Of a stretch of DNA of 64,000 bases, positions 23,526-33,933 are shown one piece after another. This stretch comes from Haladaptatus cibarius D43 (GTDB lineage Archaea; Halobacteriota; Halobacteria; Halobacteriales; Haladaptataceae). Each line of letters begins with the position of its first letter. Positions within the stretch are counted from its first letter, which is position 1. The stretch is taken from positions 744,001-808,000 of the forward strand of contig NZ_JDTH01000001.1 in the NCBI RefSeq assembly GCF_000710615.1. Reading direction: 5' to 3'. The position numbers were made by a program, and so were the translations under genes. The notes under the pieces are model-generated. The model did no database searches. It saw nothing but the letters and a program-made list of their open reading frames with translations, and was not told the DNA's origin.

Positions 23526-24096
23526 ACGCTTTTTGCGGATCGTTTTTCGAATCGGCTTTGAACATGAGAGCTTTGTTCGGTTCTCGACTTTTGGTGTTCC
23601 TATGAGATTATTTCAGTAGCCGATCCCAATGAACCCGCCACCGCTCGGCATGCTCGCGGTTGCACCGCTCGCAATCGAGATTTCTCTGAAATCTCGTACC
23701 CGCCCACACACCTCCCCAGCCGATTCCTTCGCGCCTATTGGCGCTCAGTCATCCCTCGCGTGATACTCAGCAGGCCTTCGGGACGCCCTCAGGCCTGCCA
23801 ACGCACGCGCCGGAGCGTTTGTGTCTGTTCACGAACCTGAATTAGGAATGTAACGCGTGCTGACACAAGCCAAAGGGCATCTCGCCCGGAGGCTTGTCGG
23901 TGAAGCGCGCGAGGGGCGACCGACACGAGCGCCAGTGAGTGGGGGAGTCGGTTGGGGTGGCGTGTGGGCGGTGGCGGTCATGTGTTGTCGGAAGTATCTA
24001 GCAGTACTGTTGAACATACTCAAGCCTCTCTACAACTGTCCACAAATTCTCGCAGCCCCCACCGAAAAATACGAAACGCAACCGCGAAACGCTAGC
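23526..24096. other. Gene-free GC-rich interval with haloarchaeal-style non-coding sequence
   Basis: No credible gene. Positions 23640-23990 form an arginine/proline-type composition in every frame, with CCTCCCCAGCCGATTCC, CTCAGGCCTGCCAACGC and GGCATCTCGCCCGGAGGC blocks. Such blocks look like a dispersed non-coding repeat rather than a protein. It separates the convergent beta-helix and oxidoreductase genes. Confidence 0.4.
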
Positions 24097-26028
<1,932 letters not shown>

Positions 26029-26318
26029 GGTAAGTTCCAACGTTTATATTAGGTCGCTATCGTGTTAGCCGTTGCCACAAAGATGTAACTTATTTTGGTT
26101 ACGTAAGTGGAATCAGCACGGTTCGCCAAAAAATCGAAAGAGGACGCTACCGAGTTCGGCCGAACGACTGCACGTTGTTTCCGCTTCCAGAGTAAATAGT
26201 TCCATCATCGCCTGCTGGAGCGTATCGCATCGGCCATTATTGGCATGTGTCGAATAGTAATAATGCTTCGGAATGGGCTGCTTGTCGCCGCGCTCCGCAA
26301 AAAACGAGCTTTGACGAC

Positions 26319-27500
26319 CTACTCGTCACGGTCGAACTTGTGAACGTAGCCGTCTCTCGTGTTTTGATAGAGTGCGTTGTCGGTGACGACGGGTGCACCG
26401 TAGGCGTCACCAGTTGTCTGCCACGTTTTCCGTTTGGTACCAGTAGCGCCATCGAAGGCAGTGACCTGCGAACCGTGTCCGGCGTACACGACTCCGTCTT
26501 TGGCGGTCGATTCTGGCACGAAGTTGCCGTCCTCGGCTCTGAACTCCCATTCTTCGTGTGCGTCGTGCGTCCTGATTGCGGTGAGATAGAAACTCCCATC
26601 GGAGTACATACTGGCGAAGAGGTGGTCGTCGGTCGCAGTCACGTGTTGGGCATTCTCGTGGTAGCCTATCGGTTCACACCAAAGGGTGTCTCCATCTTCG
26701 GTGTCGAGCGCGAGGATGTTCGGCGATTCGGGGTCGGTTTCATCGCGTGACAGGCCGACGTAAAGGATATCGTTGTGAGCCGAGAGGTCGCTGATGGCTG
26801 AATAGTTGGTGTCTTCGTACGACCACTGCACGTCACCGGTTTCCGCGTCGAGTGACCAAATCGTCCGATCTTGAGCGATGAAGATGTGACCATCTTTTTC
26901 CGCGATAGCTTTGGTTGCGCCGGTGCCACAGTCCTCGCCACTAAATGTCCATTTCGTCTCACCCGTTTCAGTATCGACAGCGTACAGGATTGTCGGCGAG
27001 GCTTGATTCTCGGTCGGGTAATAGGCGGTTCCGTCGGCGACAACCGGTGTCTGTACCGGTTCGTTTTGAACTAGCTTCTGGTTATCGAGTTCGCCGGTTT
27101 CACCCATGTAACTGGACAGTCGGAACTCGTCATCGTCGTATTCTCCACCGACGTACACGGAGCCGTCCGAGTAGGTAAGACCGAGATGGTCTTTTGTTCC
27201 GGCGGAATCGTTCTCCCATGTGAGGGTTCCGGTCGAACAGTCGATAGCACGGAGTGTACCATCGTCCGGCCCGATGTAGACCAGTCCATCGCTGACCGCT
27301 GGAGAGGAACTCATTCTCCCGACCGGTCCGAATGTCCAGCCAGTTGCGTGTGTTTCCACGGAATCCGTGTCCGCAACTTCGTTTTGTACTGCGTGAGGTT
27401 CGTCACGGTTTTTCGTGGCCGTGGTCGCACCGACGACACCAGCGGTACCGACCGCGAGGCCGACCGTCTTCAGGAACGTTCTGCGTGTATTCTTCGACAT
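26319..27500 (-). CDS. Tat-exported PQQ-like beta-propeller protein
   Basis: 393 residues. A twin-arginine signal, NTRRTFLKTVGLAVGTAG, starts the protein. Eight or so propeller repeats follow, each with the Trp-docking style YxxDxxTGxxxW (AIDCSTGTLTWENDS, AVDTETGETKWTFSGED, SLDAETGDVQWSYED, ALDTEDGDTLWCEPIG). Such domains bind ligands or scaffold complexes outside the cell; real PQQ binding would need calcium- and disulfide-site residues that I do not see. Its divergent neighbour is VanZ, separated by 306 bp of AT-rich DNA. Confidence 0.86.
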   Translation of the reverse strand: MSKNTRRTFLKTVGLAVGTAGVVGATTATKNRDEPHAVQNEVADTDSVETHATGWTFGPVGRMSSSPAVSDGLVYIGPDDGTLRAIDCSTGTLTWENDSAGTKDHLGLTYSDGSVYVGGEYDDDEFRLSSYMGETGELDNQKLVQNEPVQTPVVADGTAYYPTENQASPTILYAVDTETGETKWTFSGEDCGTGATKAIAEKDGHIFIAQDRTIWSLDAETGDVQWSYEDTNYSAISDLSAHNDILYVGLSRDETDPESPNILALDTEDGDTLWCEPIGYHENAQHVTATDDHLFASMYSDGSFYLTAIRTHDAHEEWEFRAEDGNFVPESTAKDGVVYAGHGSQVTAFDGATGTKRKTWQTTGDAYGAPVVTDNALYQNTRDGYVHKFDRDE

Positions 27501-27806
27501 GCAGAAGGAAAATGTGACACAGTTATATTCACTATCGGCTTCATAACATTCTTTTCAGTCGTTTTTCGTGATTTTATAGGTAAGAAATACTACATCACGT
27601 CCAATCGACCAATATCGCTATAGCAACCCCCGAAGATGGATTTCAGACCTCTATTTATCAGATAATAAATCAATTAATGAGTAGATTCTGTACTGTATTT
27701 CGTAGAATTATATTCGGTCGGAAAGATTCATGATACTGCATATACCGTCTATCAAACAATCGGTAATCGTCGTCCTTTACACTGCCTGTTACTATTTGGC
27801 GAACGA
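27501..27806. other. AT-rich divergent intergenic region
   Basis: No gene seen. TTCATAACATTCTT at about 27550 also occurs upstream of the PGF-CTERM protein (about 50220), in opposite orientation relative to the genes. Confidence 0.4.
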
Positions 27807-28235
27807 ATGTCCGCTCCCCTCGACAAACCGACCATGCGAAACTGGGCCGCCGTCCTCGCCTTCGCGGTCGGTATCTGTTACTTTTCGGTATTCTCGACTC
27901 CCGACGCTGGTGTTTCCTCTTTCGCCCCGCTCGGACTCGTCGGAATGGACAAGTGGTATCACGGGATTGGCTACGGCGTTTTCGGCGTGTTGCTCGCAAT
28001 CGCGCTGTCGAGTGGGGACGGGGAGGCCGATAAAGCCACCAGCGCGATCGTAATCGCGCTGGTGGCCATCGCAGGAGCGACCGGTTTCGGAATCCTAATG
28101 GAAATCGCCCAGACGTTTGTTCCGGTTCGCCACGGCGGAATCGGGGACGCGACTGCGAACGCATTCGGGGCAACGGTTGGGGTCACGACGTGGCGGCTCG
28201 TCGCCGGACGAGACGAAGGCGATTTACGCGCGTAA
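27807..28235 (+). CDS. VanZ-family membrane protein
   Basis: 142 residues, four hydrophobic helices. The VanZ core is visible as GMDKWYHGIGYGVFGVLLA (about 46-64), GATGFGILMEIAQTFVP and VRHGGIGDATANAFGATVG, with the conserved His, Glu and Asp positions of the family. In bacteria VanZ proteins confer low-level teicoplanin resistance; the role in archaea, which lack peptidoglycan, is unknown. The archaeosine radical-SAM gene follows after 15 bp, so they may share a transcript. Confidence 0.85.
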   Translation: MSAPLDKPTMRNWAAVLAFAVGICYFSVFSTPDAGVSSFAPLGLVGMDKWYHGIGYGVFGVLLAIALSSGDGEADKATSAIVIALVAIAGATGFGILMEIAQTFVPVRHGGIGDATANAFGATVGVTTWRLVAGRDEGDLRA

Positions 28236-28250
28236 CCGCTCTTCTCGATA

Positions 28251-29321
28251 ATGAGTACGCCGACTCCCGAGAGCTACGAACAGGGCAAGGGGATGGATGC
28301 CCACAACTCCGTGATGCGCGATATTCGCGCGAAAAAGGAGAAGCATTACGACCCACACGAACCGACGCGTGTGTGGTTGGACGAGGATAACACGCCGGAT
28401 GGCGTCTACCAGAGTCTCACGATCATTCTCAACACGGGTGGCTGTCGCTGGGCGCGGGCCGGTGGCTGTACGATGTGTGGCTACGTCGCCGAATCCGTCG
28501 AGGGTGGAAGCGTCGCCCACGAGGCCCTGATGGACCAAATCGAGGTCTGTCTCGACCACGAGCGCGAGAACGCAGAGGAAACGAGCGGCCTCATCAAAAT
28601 CTACACCTCCGGGTCGTTTTTGGACGAGCGCGAAGTCGGTGCCGAAACCCGACGAGCCATCGCAGAGACGTTTTCCGACCGTGACCGAATCGTCGTCGAG
28701 AGCCTGCCGGATTTCGTGGAACAGGAAAAGTTGGAGGACTTCACCGGCGTCGGTCTGGAAACCGACGTGGCAATCGGACTTGAGACGGCGAACGACCGCG
28801 TTCGAAAGGACTGCGTGAACAAATACTTCGACTTCGAGCAGTTCATCGAAGCCAGCGAACACGCCGAATCGGTCGGCGCGGGCATCAAAGCCTACCTGCT
28901 GATGAAACCGCCGTTCCTCTCGGAGGCCGATGCGGTGCAGGACATGAAGGAGTCGATTCGGAAGTGCGCCGAGTACGCCCACACGGTGTCGATGAACCCG
29001 ACGAACGTTCAGCGATACACCATGGTAGACGACCTCTACTTCCGAAACGGCTACCGACCGCCGTGGCTCTGGAGCGTCTGTGAAGTGCTACAGGAGACGG
29101 CTGACGCGCCTGCAATCGTCATTTCCGACCCGGTCGGCCACGGCTCCGACCGCGGCGCGCACAACTGCGGCGACTGCGACGACCTCGCCCAGAAGGCCAT
29201 CAAGGATTTCGACCTCCGGCAAGACCCCTCCGTGTTCGACGAAGTGACCTGCGAGTGCGAGCACACGTGGGAAGCCGTCATGGAGCGTGAGAAGAGCTAT
29301 AGTCTCCCACTGGCGCGGTAG
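28251..29321 (+). CDS. raSEA: Archaeosine biosynthesis radical SAM protein RaSEA
   Basis: 356-residue radical-SAM enzyme. The cluster motif is in TGGCRWARAGGCTMCGYVAE (about 64-83), with cysteines spaced CX7CX2C, the non-standard spacing of this family. KIYTSGSFLDEREVG, VGLETDVAIGLETANDRVRK and TNVQRYTMVDDLYFRNGYR follow, and a Cys-rich end (HNCGDCDDLAQ, CECEHTWE). Together with ArcS it turns preQ0-derived lysine adducts at G15 of tRNA into archaeosine. arcS is encoded 1.9 kb away on the other strand, in keeping with a common function. Confidence is high because the Cys pattern and length are specific. Confidence 0.93.
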   Translation: MSTPTPESYEQGKGMDAHNSVMRDIRAKKEKHYDPHEPTRVWLDEDNTPDGVYQSLTIILNTGGCRWARAGGCTMCGYVAESVEGGSVAHEALMDQIEVCLDHERENAEETSGLIKIYTSGSFLDEREVGAETRRAIAETFSDRDRIVVESLPDFVEQEKLEDFTGVGLETDVAIGLETANDRVRKDCVNKYFDFEQFIEASEHAESVGAGIKAYLLMKPPFLSEADAVQDMKESIRKCAEYAHTVSMNPTNVQRYTMVDDLYFRNGYRPPWLWSVCEVLQETADAPAIVISDPVGHGSDRGAHNCGDCDDLAQKAIKDFDLRQDPSVFDEVTCECEHTWEAVMEREKSYSLPLAR

Positions 29322-29418
29322 TCAGGCCGGTCTTATTCCGGCTACGGCGCGGATAACTAAGGACGCATCTAGCAATCGGACTGGTGAGGTGAATGGACAC
29401 GGACGACCGTCCCGAGTG

Positions 29419-29541
29419 ATGACGAACGCACGGGGGCAGTGCGAGACGATACTCTGTCCGAATGGGTGGGTCGAACTCCGGAATCCGGAGCGTACAGACC
29501 AGTGGATTGCCATCGACGCGCCGACAGAGGTGCGTCGATGA
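29419..29541 (+). CDS. Possible 40-residue protein, coupled to the next small gene
   Basis: MTNARGQCETILCPNGWVEL begins a 40-codon frame ending in an ATGA overlap with the next frame. CETILCPNGWVEL followed by a TDQWIAID segment resembles very small haloarchaeal cytoplasmic proteins, but I cannot name the family. The overlap and sensible amino-acid use favour a real gene. Confidence 0.45.
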   Translation: MTNARGQCETILCPNGWVELRNPERTDQWIAIDAPTEVRR

Positions 29542-29684
29542 CTATCGCGGGAAAACTGGCAGTCGTCGCACCGATTGCGGTTGCTGGCCCGGTCGTCCTC
29601 TGGCCGCTTCTCTTGTTGTTTCTCGGCGGCTTGCTGCTGAACGCGATGTGGTCGCTAATTCGCGGACGACGTGGAAGGGAGTGA
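29538..29684 (+). CDS. Small membrane protein (48 aa)
   Basis: The frame starts ATG 29538 within the stop of the preceding 40-codon frame and gives MTIAGKLAVVAPIAVAGPVV, a continuous hydrophobic stretch to about residue 40, then WSLIRGRRGRE. The basic C-terminal tail after a hydrophobic hairpin fits an inside-facing end. Function unknown. Confidence 0.5.
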   Translation: MTIAGKLAVVAPIAVAGPVVLWPLLLLFLGGLLLNAMWSLIRGRRGRE

Positions 29685-30269
29685 CGAAGGGGGTTTTTGG
29701 TCGAGGATGTTACTCTGATTCCGGTTGCCGACTCCACGTCACGGCCGAAACCGCCAGTCAGCACGTCCCAGAAATCGGTTTCGGCGGAAAAGATACGAAA
29801 AATGGCTTTATTGAAGATATTACAAATCGACAAGAATGGCGTGCTGAACGGAGAAGGTGTATTCACCACCCTCATCAGTTACGAAATTCCAGATCGATAG
29901 ACGTGCGAACCTCACGCTCTCGGTTCGGTATCTTCTGGTTATGAAATAGCAGTCGCTCGTCGTTGTTATAGAGACGGGGTAGGCCAGCCAGCGGTAACTA
30001 CACGTGGAAACCACGTGAGTTGAAAGGTAGCTGCCTGACCATGCCGTCTTCTTCCTCTTTCTGCTATCGCTATAAAACGTCTCCGGTACTCAGATATGGT
30101 GCATATCGAAATAGTTGAGAAATATCAATCTGTGAGCTACGTCTTTTAGACCGGACAAATTTTGCCTCAGTCCGTGATCGATACGCGCCCGGTATTCAGC
30201 ACGGTTTTATCAAACGATCGCTATGATACTGATTCGCAGGCCCAGAAAATCAAACCTCAAACCCTCCCG
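29685..30269. other. Long gene-poor interval
   Basis: No convincing gene. A 32-codon frame at 29802 (MALLKILQIDKNGVLNG) is weakly protein-like. At 30001-30017 there is a perfect hairpin CACGTGG-AAA-CCACGTG. The right half is AT-rich. Confidence 0.4.
30001..30017. repeat. Perfect 7-bp inverted repeat with AAA loop
   Basis: CACGTGGAAACCACGTG, a compact dyad in a gene-free interval; it could be an operator or an RNA hairpin. No adjacent promoter is convincing. Confidence 0.45.
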
Positions 30270-31073
30270 TTAGAGCTTTCGAGCCATCATCACTTCGTCA
30301 ACGAACTCGTCGCTGACGAGATAGTGGTCGTTTCGCACCGCTTCGGTTTCCCAACTGAAATCTTCGAGGAGGTCGATTGCTGTCTCGTTCGTCGCGGGAA
30401 GGCTCTGGTATACTTTCTGGTATCCGGCGTCGTTCGCCCACGCCATCGCGCGTTCCAGCAGTCGGCTTCCGATGCCGTGTTTGCGGTACGGGCCGCGGAC
30501 GCCCACGGTCAGTTCGGCGGTGTGGCGCAGTTTGTCGAGTTCCGGTGCATCGAGGTGAACCCATCCGACGACTTCCCCCTCGTTCTCGCCACTGCTCACG
30601 GTTGCCACGTAGAACATCCGCGAACGTCGGTCGTTGTTGCGGAGCAGGGCCCCCTCGTCGTCGATGTCGGCGGCGACTCGCTCCGCGGAAATCGACGCCC
30701 CCTCGTCGGCGACTTCACGAATCGCGGTTTCGATGCCCCGGCGGTCGAACTGGTGGGCTTGCCGAATTCGGTACGAAAGCCCCTCTTCTTCGTACTCCTC
30801 CACGTCGTTGTCGAGCGCGAGGTGGAGTTCTCCTTCTTCTTCGATGAGGTGCCCCGCGTCCAACAGCGCGGAGACGTACTGCTGGAACTCTTCCGGCGGA
30901 ATCCGGACTTGCGGTTCCGCGGTTCCTGAGCGGGCCGGTTTCGACCCGGACGGTGAGTCGATTCTGACTTGGTCGCGAACTTCCTCGACGGAGACGGAAC
31001 CGTTGCGTTCGACTTCGTCGTAGATGCGTTGTTGAATCGCGTCGTCGAACTCGATGGTAGCGGGTACTCCCAT
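30270..31073 (-). CDS. GNAT-family N-acetyltransferase with N-terminal HTH-like domain
   Basis: 267 residues from MGVPATIEFDDAIQQRIYDE; a TTG-type start five codons upstream is unlikely. Residues 1-105 look like a winged-helix-type module (RIYDEVERNGSVSVEEVRDQV; FQQYVSALLDAGHLIEEEGE). The acetyltransferase follows: EGLSYRIRQAHQFDRRGIET, GEVVGWVHLD and the acetyl-CoA motif LTVGVRGPYRKHGIGSRLLE (about 195-214). The arrangement is the one of haloarchaeal protein or small-molecule acetyltransferases. It lies 105 bp from the end of arcS on the same strand. Confidence 0.85.
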   Translation of the reverse strand: MGVPATIEFDDAIQQRIYDEVERNGSVSVEEVRDQVRIDSPSGSKPARSGTAEPQVRIPPEEFQQYVSALLDAGHLIEEEGELHLALDNDVEEYEEEGLSYRIRQAHQFDRRGIETAIREVADEGASISAERVAADIDDEGALLRNNDRRSRMFYVATVSSGENEGEVVGWVHLDAPELDKLRHTAELTVGVRGPYRKHGIGSRLLERAMAWANDAGYQKVYQSLPATNETAIDLLEDFSWETEAVRNDHYLVSDEFVDEVMMARKL

Positions 31074-31177
31074 ACTGGAGTCTACCAACGCGGAGAAGGT
31101 TATTATTTATCGCCTAATTTCGCCCCACGGCAGAGCGACTGCGGATTTCGAATTTATCGGGTGGGTAATTCAGCAGA

Positions 31178-32929
31178 TCACTTCTCTTCGACGTGTCGCA
31201 CGTCCGCGGAGACGCCGCGCGTCGATTCCACCATCTCCGGGCCGGACATCTCGGCGCGGCCGATGGCGAACGCTTTCGGCCCTTCGATGACGACTTCGTC
31301 GCCGACGCGGATGTCGTCGTCCGCGTCCACGATACCCGGCGCGAGGACGCTTCCGTGCGGCGCGAAGGCGTCGATTTCGATTCGTTTTTCGGGTACGTCA
31401 CTTTCGACCCACTGGCGCGCCCCGGCGAGGGTGAGCGAGAGCATCCCGTACTGCGGAACCATCGCGGCCAACTGCTCGCCGTCATCGTCGTGAACCCGGA
31501 GTTTCGGGTAGCGACTCTCAATGTTGATGGATGAAAAGAGGTCGTTGCCCGCACCCTCGCCGAACTGGTAGTCAGCGATGCCGCGAACCGTGTTGTGCTG
31601 ACGCTCACGCTTGCCGTATTTCAGTTCGCCCGAGAGCGTGCTGGCGAGGTTGGCGAGCGATTCCGTGCTGGTCGGGTGTCCTTCCACGGTGTACTCGAAC
31701 TCCATGTCGAGGGCGTCCTCGACTCGTTCGCACACGTCGCGGTAGCCTTCCTCCGGAACGTGTGCGATGACGCGGGGATACTCGTTTCGCTCCAGATACC
31801 GCCGGAGAACTTCGGCGACGAACTGCTTTTCGTCCTCGCTCCAGCGACCCGTGACGACGGAATCGTAATGCTGGGCGGGATAGGTCAGTTCGAGTTCCTG
31901 CGGTACGACGCCGATGGGACTCGTCATCGATACCTTGTGCGCGCGGAACTGAATCGCGTCGTGATATTGGCCGTGGCTTTGGGATTCGCTGTAGGGCTTT
32001 TTCGCGGAGCAGGGAAGCAGAACCAATGGATTGTCGAACCGACCTTGATAGCGCGTGGTCACGCGGTCTGCGAACCGCTGAATCTCGACCCTGCGCAGGG
32101 AGTCGGAAGTTGCGGCGGCAAGTTCCGTGTTCCGGAGAACCGGCGTTCGTTCCGCCACGTAACTCCACTGTTGGTCGAACTCGCGGAACGCGGCGGTAAG
32201 CCACTGTTCGTGGCGGGTCTGTCCCTCGATGTAATCCCGAAGTCGGCCCGCACGGATTCGTTGGCGGACGACTGCCAATTCGGCCCGGAGTGCGTTCACG
32301 TTGTGGGCAACGCAGTCCTCGCGGGTGAACTTCTCCACTGGACGCTGGCAGGCCGGACAGGAACACGGGAGTTCCTGGAGGTCTTCGAGATAGTATTCTC
32401 CCTCGGTGGTCAGGTATTTTCCTTGCGTTCCCTTGACGACGGCGCAGTCTGCGTCCACGAGGTCAACCCCCGAATAAACGAGCGTAGCGACGTTTTTCGG
32501 CGTGGCGACACCGGACAAAAAGAGCGCGCTGTCGGACGGAATCGCCTCGCGCGTTTCGATGATTGCCTCTTTGAACCCCGCTCCGTGGCCGACGACGCCT
32601 TGCGCGCCAGAAAGGATGTAGGCGTCGGTGCCGAAATCCTCCGCTGTTTCGGGTGCGATTACGGCAGCACTCGGGAACTCCACGTCGGGATAGTCCACCG
32701 CAAAGGATTCCATCACTTCTTCGTCGGTGCCGCGCGGAAATGCGCGATGGGGGAGAACGGTCAACTGCGACTCGTCACCCGCGGGCATCTCGCGCTCTTT
32801 GAACCAGAGGCTTCCCGCGTCGGAGACGACATCGCCAGCGAGTCCGGGCGTGGTCACGGATTCGGAAAGGCGGAGTTCCCCAATTCGGGCCGCCCCATCC
32901 CGGTCGTGAACCTCGAAATAGTCGGTCAT
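31178..32929 (-). CDS. arcS: Archaeosine synthase subunit alpha ArcS (TGT-like with PUA domain)
   Basis: 583 residues from MTDYFEVHDRDGAARIGELR. The N-terminal part is a degenerate tRNA-guanine transglycosylase barrel; the zinc ligands appear as CSCPACQRP plus a His near EDCVAHN. The family-specific segment is LLPCSAKKPYSESQSHGQYH (about 326-345), where lysine is attached to preQ0-modified G15 in the ArcS reaction. The C-terminus (about 505-583) is a PUA RNA-binding domain (FAPHGSVLAPGIVDADDDIR, VGDEVVIEGPKAFAIGRAEM). RaSEA is encoded close by, and the two form archaeosine synthase in organisms of this type. It is distinct from TgtA, which has no PCSAKKPY segment. Confidence 0.94.
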   Translation of the reverse strand: MTDYFEVHDRDGAARIGELRLSESVTTPGLAGDVVSDAGSLWFKEREMPAGDESQLTVLPHRAFPRGTDEEVMESFAVDYPDVEFPSAAVIAPETAEDFGTDAYILSGAQGVVGHGAGFKEAIIETREAIPSDSALFLSGVATPKNVATLVYSGVDLVDADCAVVKGTQGKYLTTEGEYYLEDLQELPCSCPACQRPVEKFTREDCVAHNVNALRAELAVVRQRIRAGRLRDYIEGQTRHEQWLTAAFREFDQQWSYVAERTPVLRNTELAAATSDSLRRVEIQRFADRVTTRYQGRFDNPLVLLPCSAKKPYSESQSHGQYHDAIQFRAHKVSMTSPIGVVPQELELTYPAQHYDSVVTGRWSEDEKQFVAEVLRRYLERNEYPRVIAHVPEEGYRDVCERVEDALDMEFEYTVEGHPTSTESLANLASTLSGELKYGKRERQHNTVRGIADYQFGEGAGNDLFSSINIESRYPKLRVHDDDGEQLAAMVPQYGMLSLTLAGARQWVESDVPEKRIEIDAFAPHGSVLAPGIVDADDDIRVGDEVVIEGPKAFAIGRAEMSGPEMVESTRGVSADVRHVEEK

Positions 32930-33017
32930 ACCCGTGTTTCGGGGGAGCGGATTCAACTATCTTGCGTAACTCCGTGAGTTTCGAACTGGAGAATGGGACA
33001 TCGTTGCGAACTCGGAG

Positions 33018-33044
33018 GCGGGCGAGTGCGGTGCACTCGCCCGC
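33018..33044. repeat. Perfect 12-bp hairpin with GGT loop
   Basis: GCGGGCGAGTGC pairs exactly with GCACTCGCCCGC around a GGT triloop. It lies between the radB stop and the arcS start, so it could mark the radB 3' end. Confidence 0.6.
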
Positions 33045-33132
33045 AAAGTGATTGTACAACAATCGTCGTTCGAGAACACAGCACAGCAGTCACAGCAATT
33101 CCGAACCGAAAAATGAATCCCTAAATTCACCC

Positions 33133-33831
33133 TCAAACCGTCTCTTCCATGCCTTCCAATCCGGAGTCCGTAATTCGGAACTGGGCGCGTTCTCCGGCGG
33201 ATTTCGACCGGTGTTTTTCGAGGGTCGCCCGGCGGTTACCGCCGCGGAATCGGTCTACCCGGAGGACGACGCCAGTCCAGTGTTCCAGCGTGTGTCCGCC
33301 GAGGGGTCGGGTGCCGTCCGAATCCGGGTCGGTGTACACCTGATTCGTCAGGAGAACGCCGAGGTCGTGCTTTCGCGCCAACGAAAGTAGATGGGTTACT
33401 TGCCGGGCCACGCTTCTGAGTGCTTCCCCGCCCTTCGTGTCCTCGCTTCGTTCGAGGCGATAAAATCCGGTCGCGCTGTCGAGGACGACGAGGTCAGCGC
33501 GGTCGGCGAACTCGCTCACGTCCTTGACTGCGGCCTCCTGTTCCGCGAAATCGAGGGCTTCCTTGATGATGATTCGGGACGCGACCTCGTCCACGTCGCT
33601 CACCCTCGCCTCGGCGACTTGCTCGAATCGCTCGACTGAGAGGCCCTCGGTGTCGATGTAGACGACGGTGCCGCCGTCCCGCGCGGTTTCGACTGCGGTT
33701 CCAAGCGCAACGTTCGTCTTTCCTGCCGCGGGCGGCCCGTACACCTGCGTCACGGTTCCTCGTTCAACTCCCCCTCCGAGTAGGTCGTCCACGGGCGGAC
33801 ACCCGGTCGTCAGTTTCTCGGCGTCGGTCAC
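33133..33831 (-). CDS. radB: DNA repair and recombination protein RadB
   Basis: 232-residue RecA/RadA paralogue. Walker A is GPPAAGKTNVALGTA (about 31-45); Walker B is in ADLVVLDSATGFYRL (about 112-126); the core ends with LLTNQVYTDPDSDGTRPLGG. It lacks the N-terminal helix-hairpin-helix domain that RadA has, as expected. RadB modulates recombination in haloarchaea. It is divergent from the RuvC-like gene; the gap is about 100 bp, so they may share a control region. Confidence 0.95.
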   Translation of the reverse strand: MTDAEKLTTGCPPVDDLLGGGVERGTVTQVYGPPAAGKTNVALGTAVETARDGGTVVYIDTEGLSVERFEQVAEARVSDVDEVASRIIIKEALDFAEQEAAVKDVSEFADRADLVVLDSATGFYRLERSEDTKGGEALRSVARQVTHLLSLARKHDLGVLLTNQVYTDPDSDGTRPLGGHTLEHWTGVVLRVDRFRGGNRRATLEKHRSKSAGERAQFRITDSGLEGMEETV

Positions 33832-33933
33832 ATGCGGTCTTGGCCCTTCTCACGCAAAAAGTTCCGGTTTTAGCCCGACTGTGATGCGTTTTCGACCGTG
33901 GCGATTTTGTTCCACCCCTGCGAAGGGAACACA

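Noticed and set aside
23829-24023. 64-codon frame on the minus strand
   Set aside because: Composition (Pro/Arg/Ser-rich) reflects GC-rich non-coding DNA; no start context or domain.
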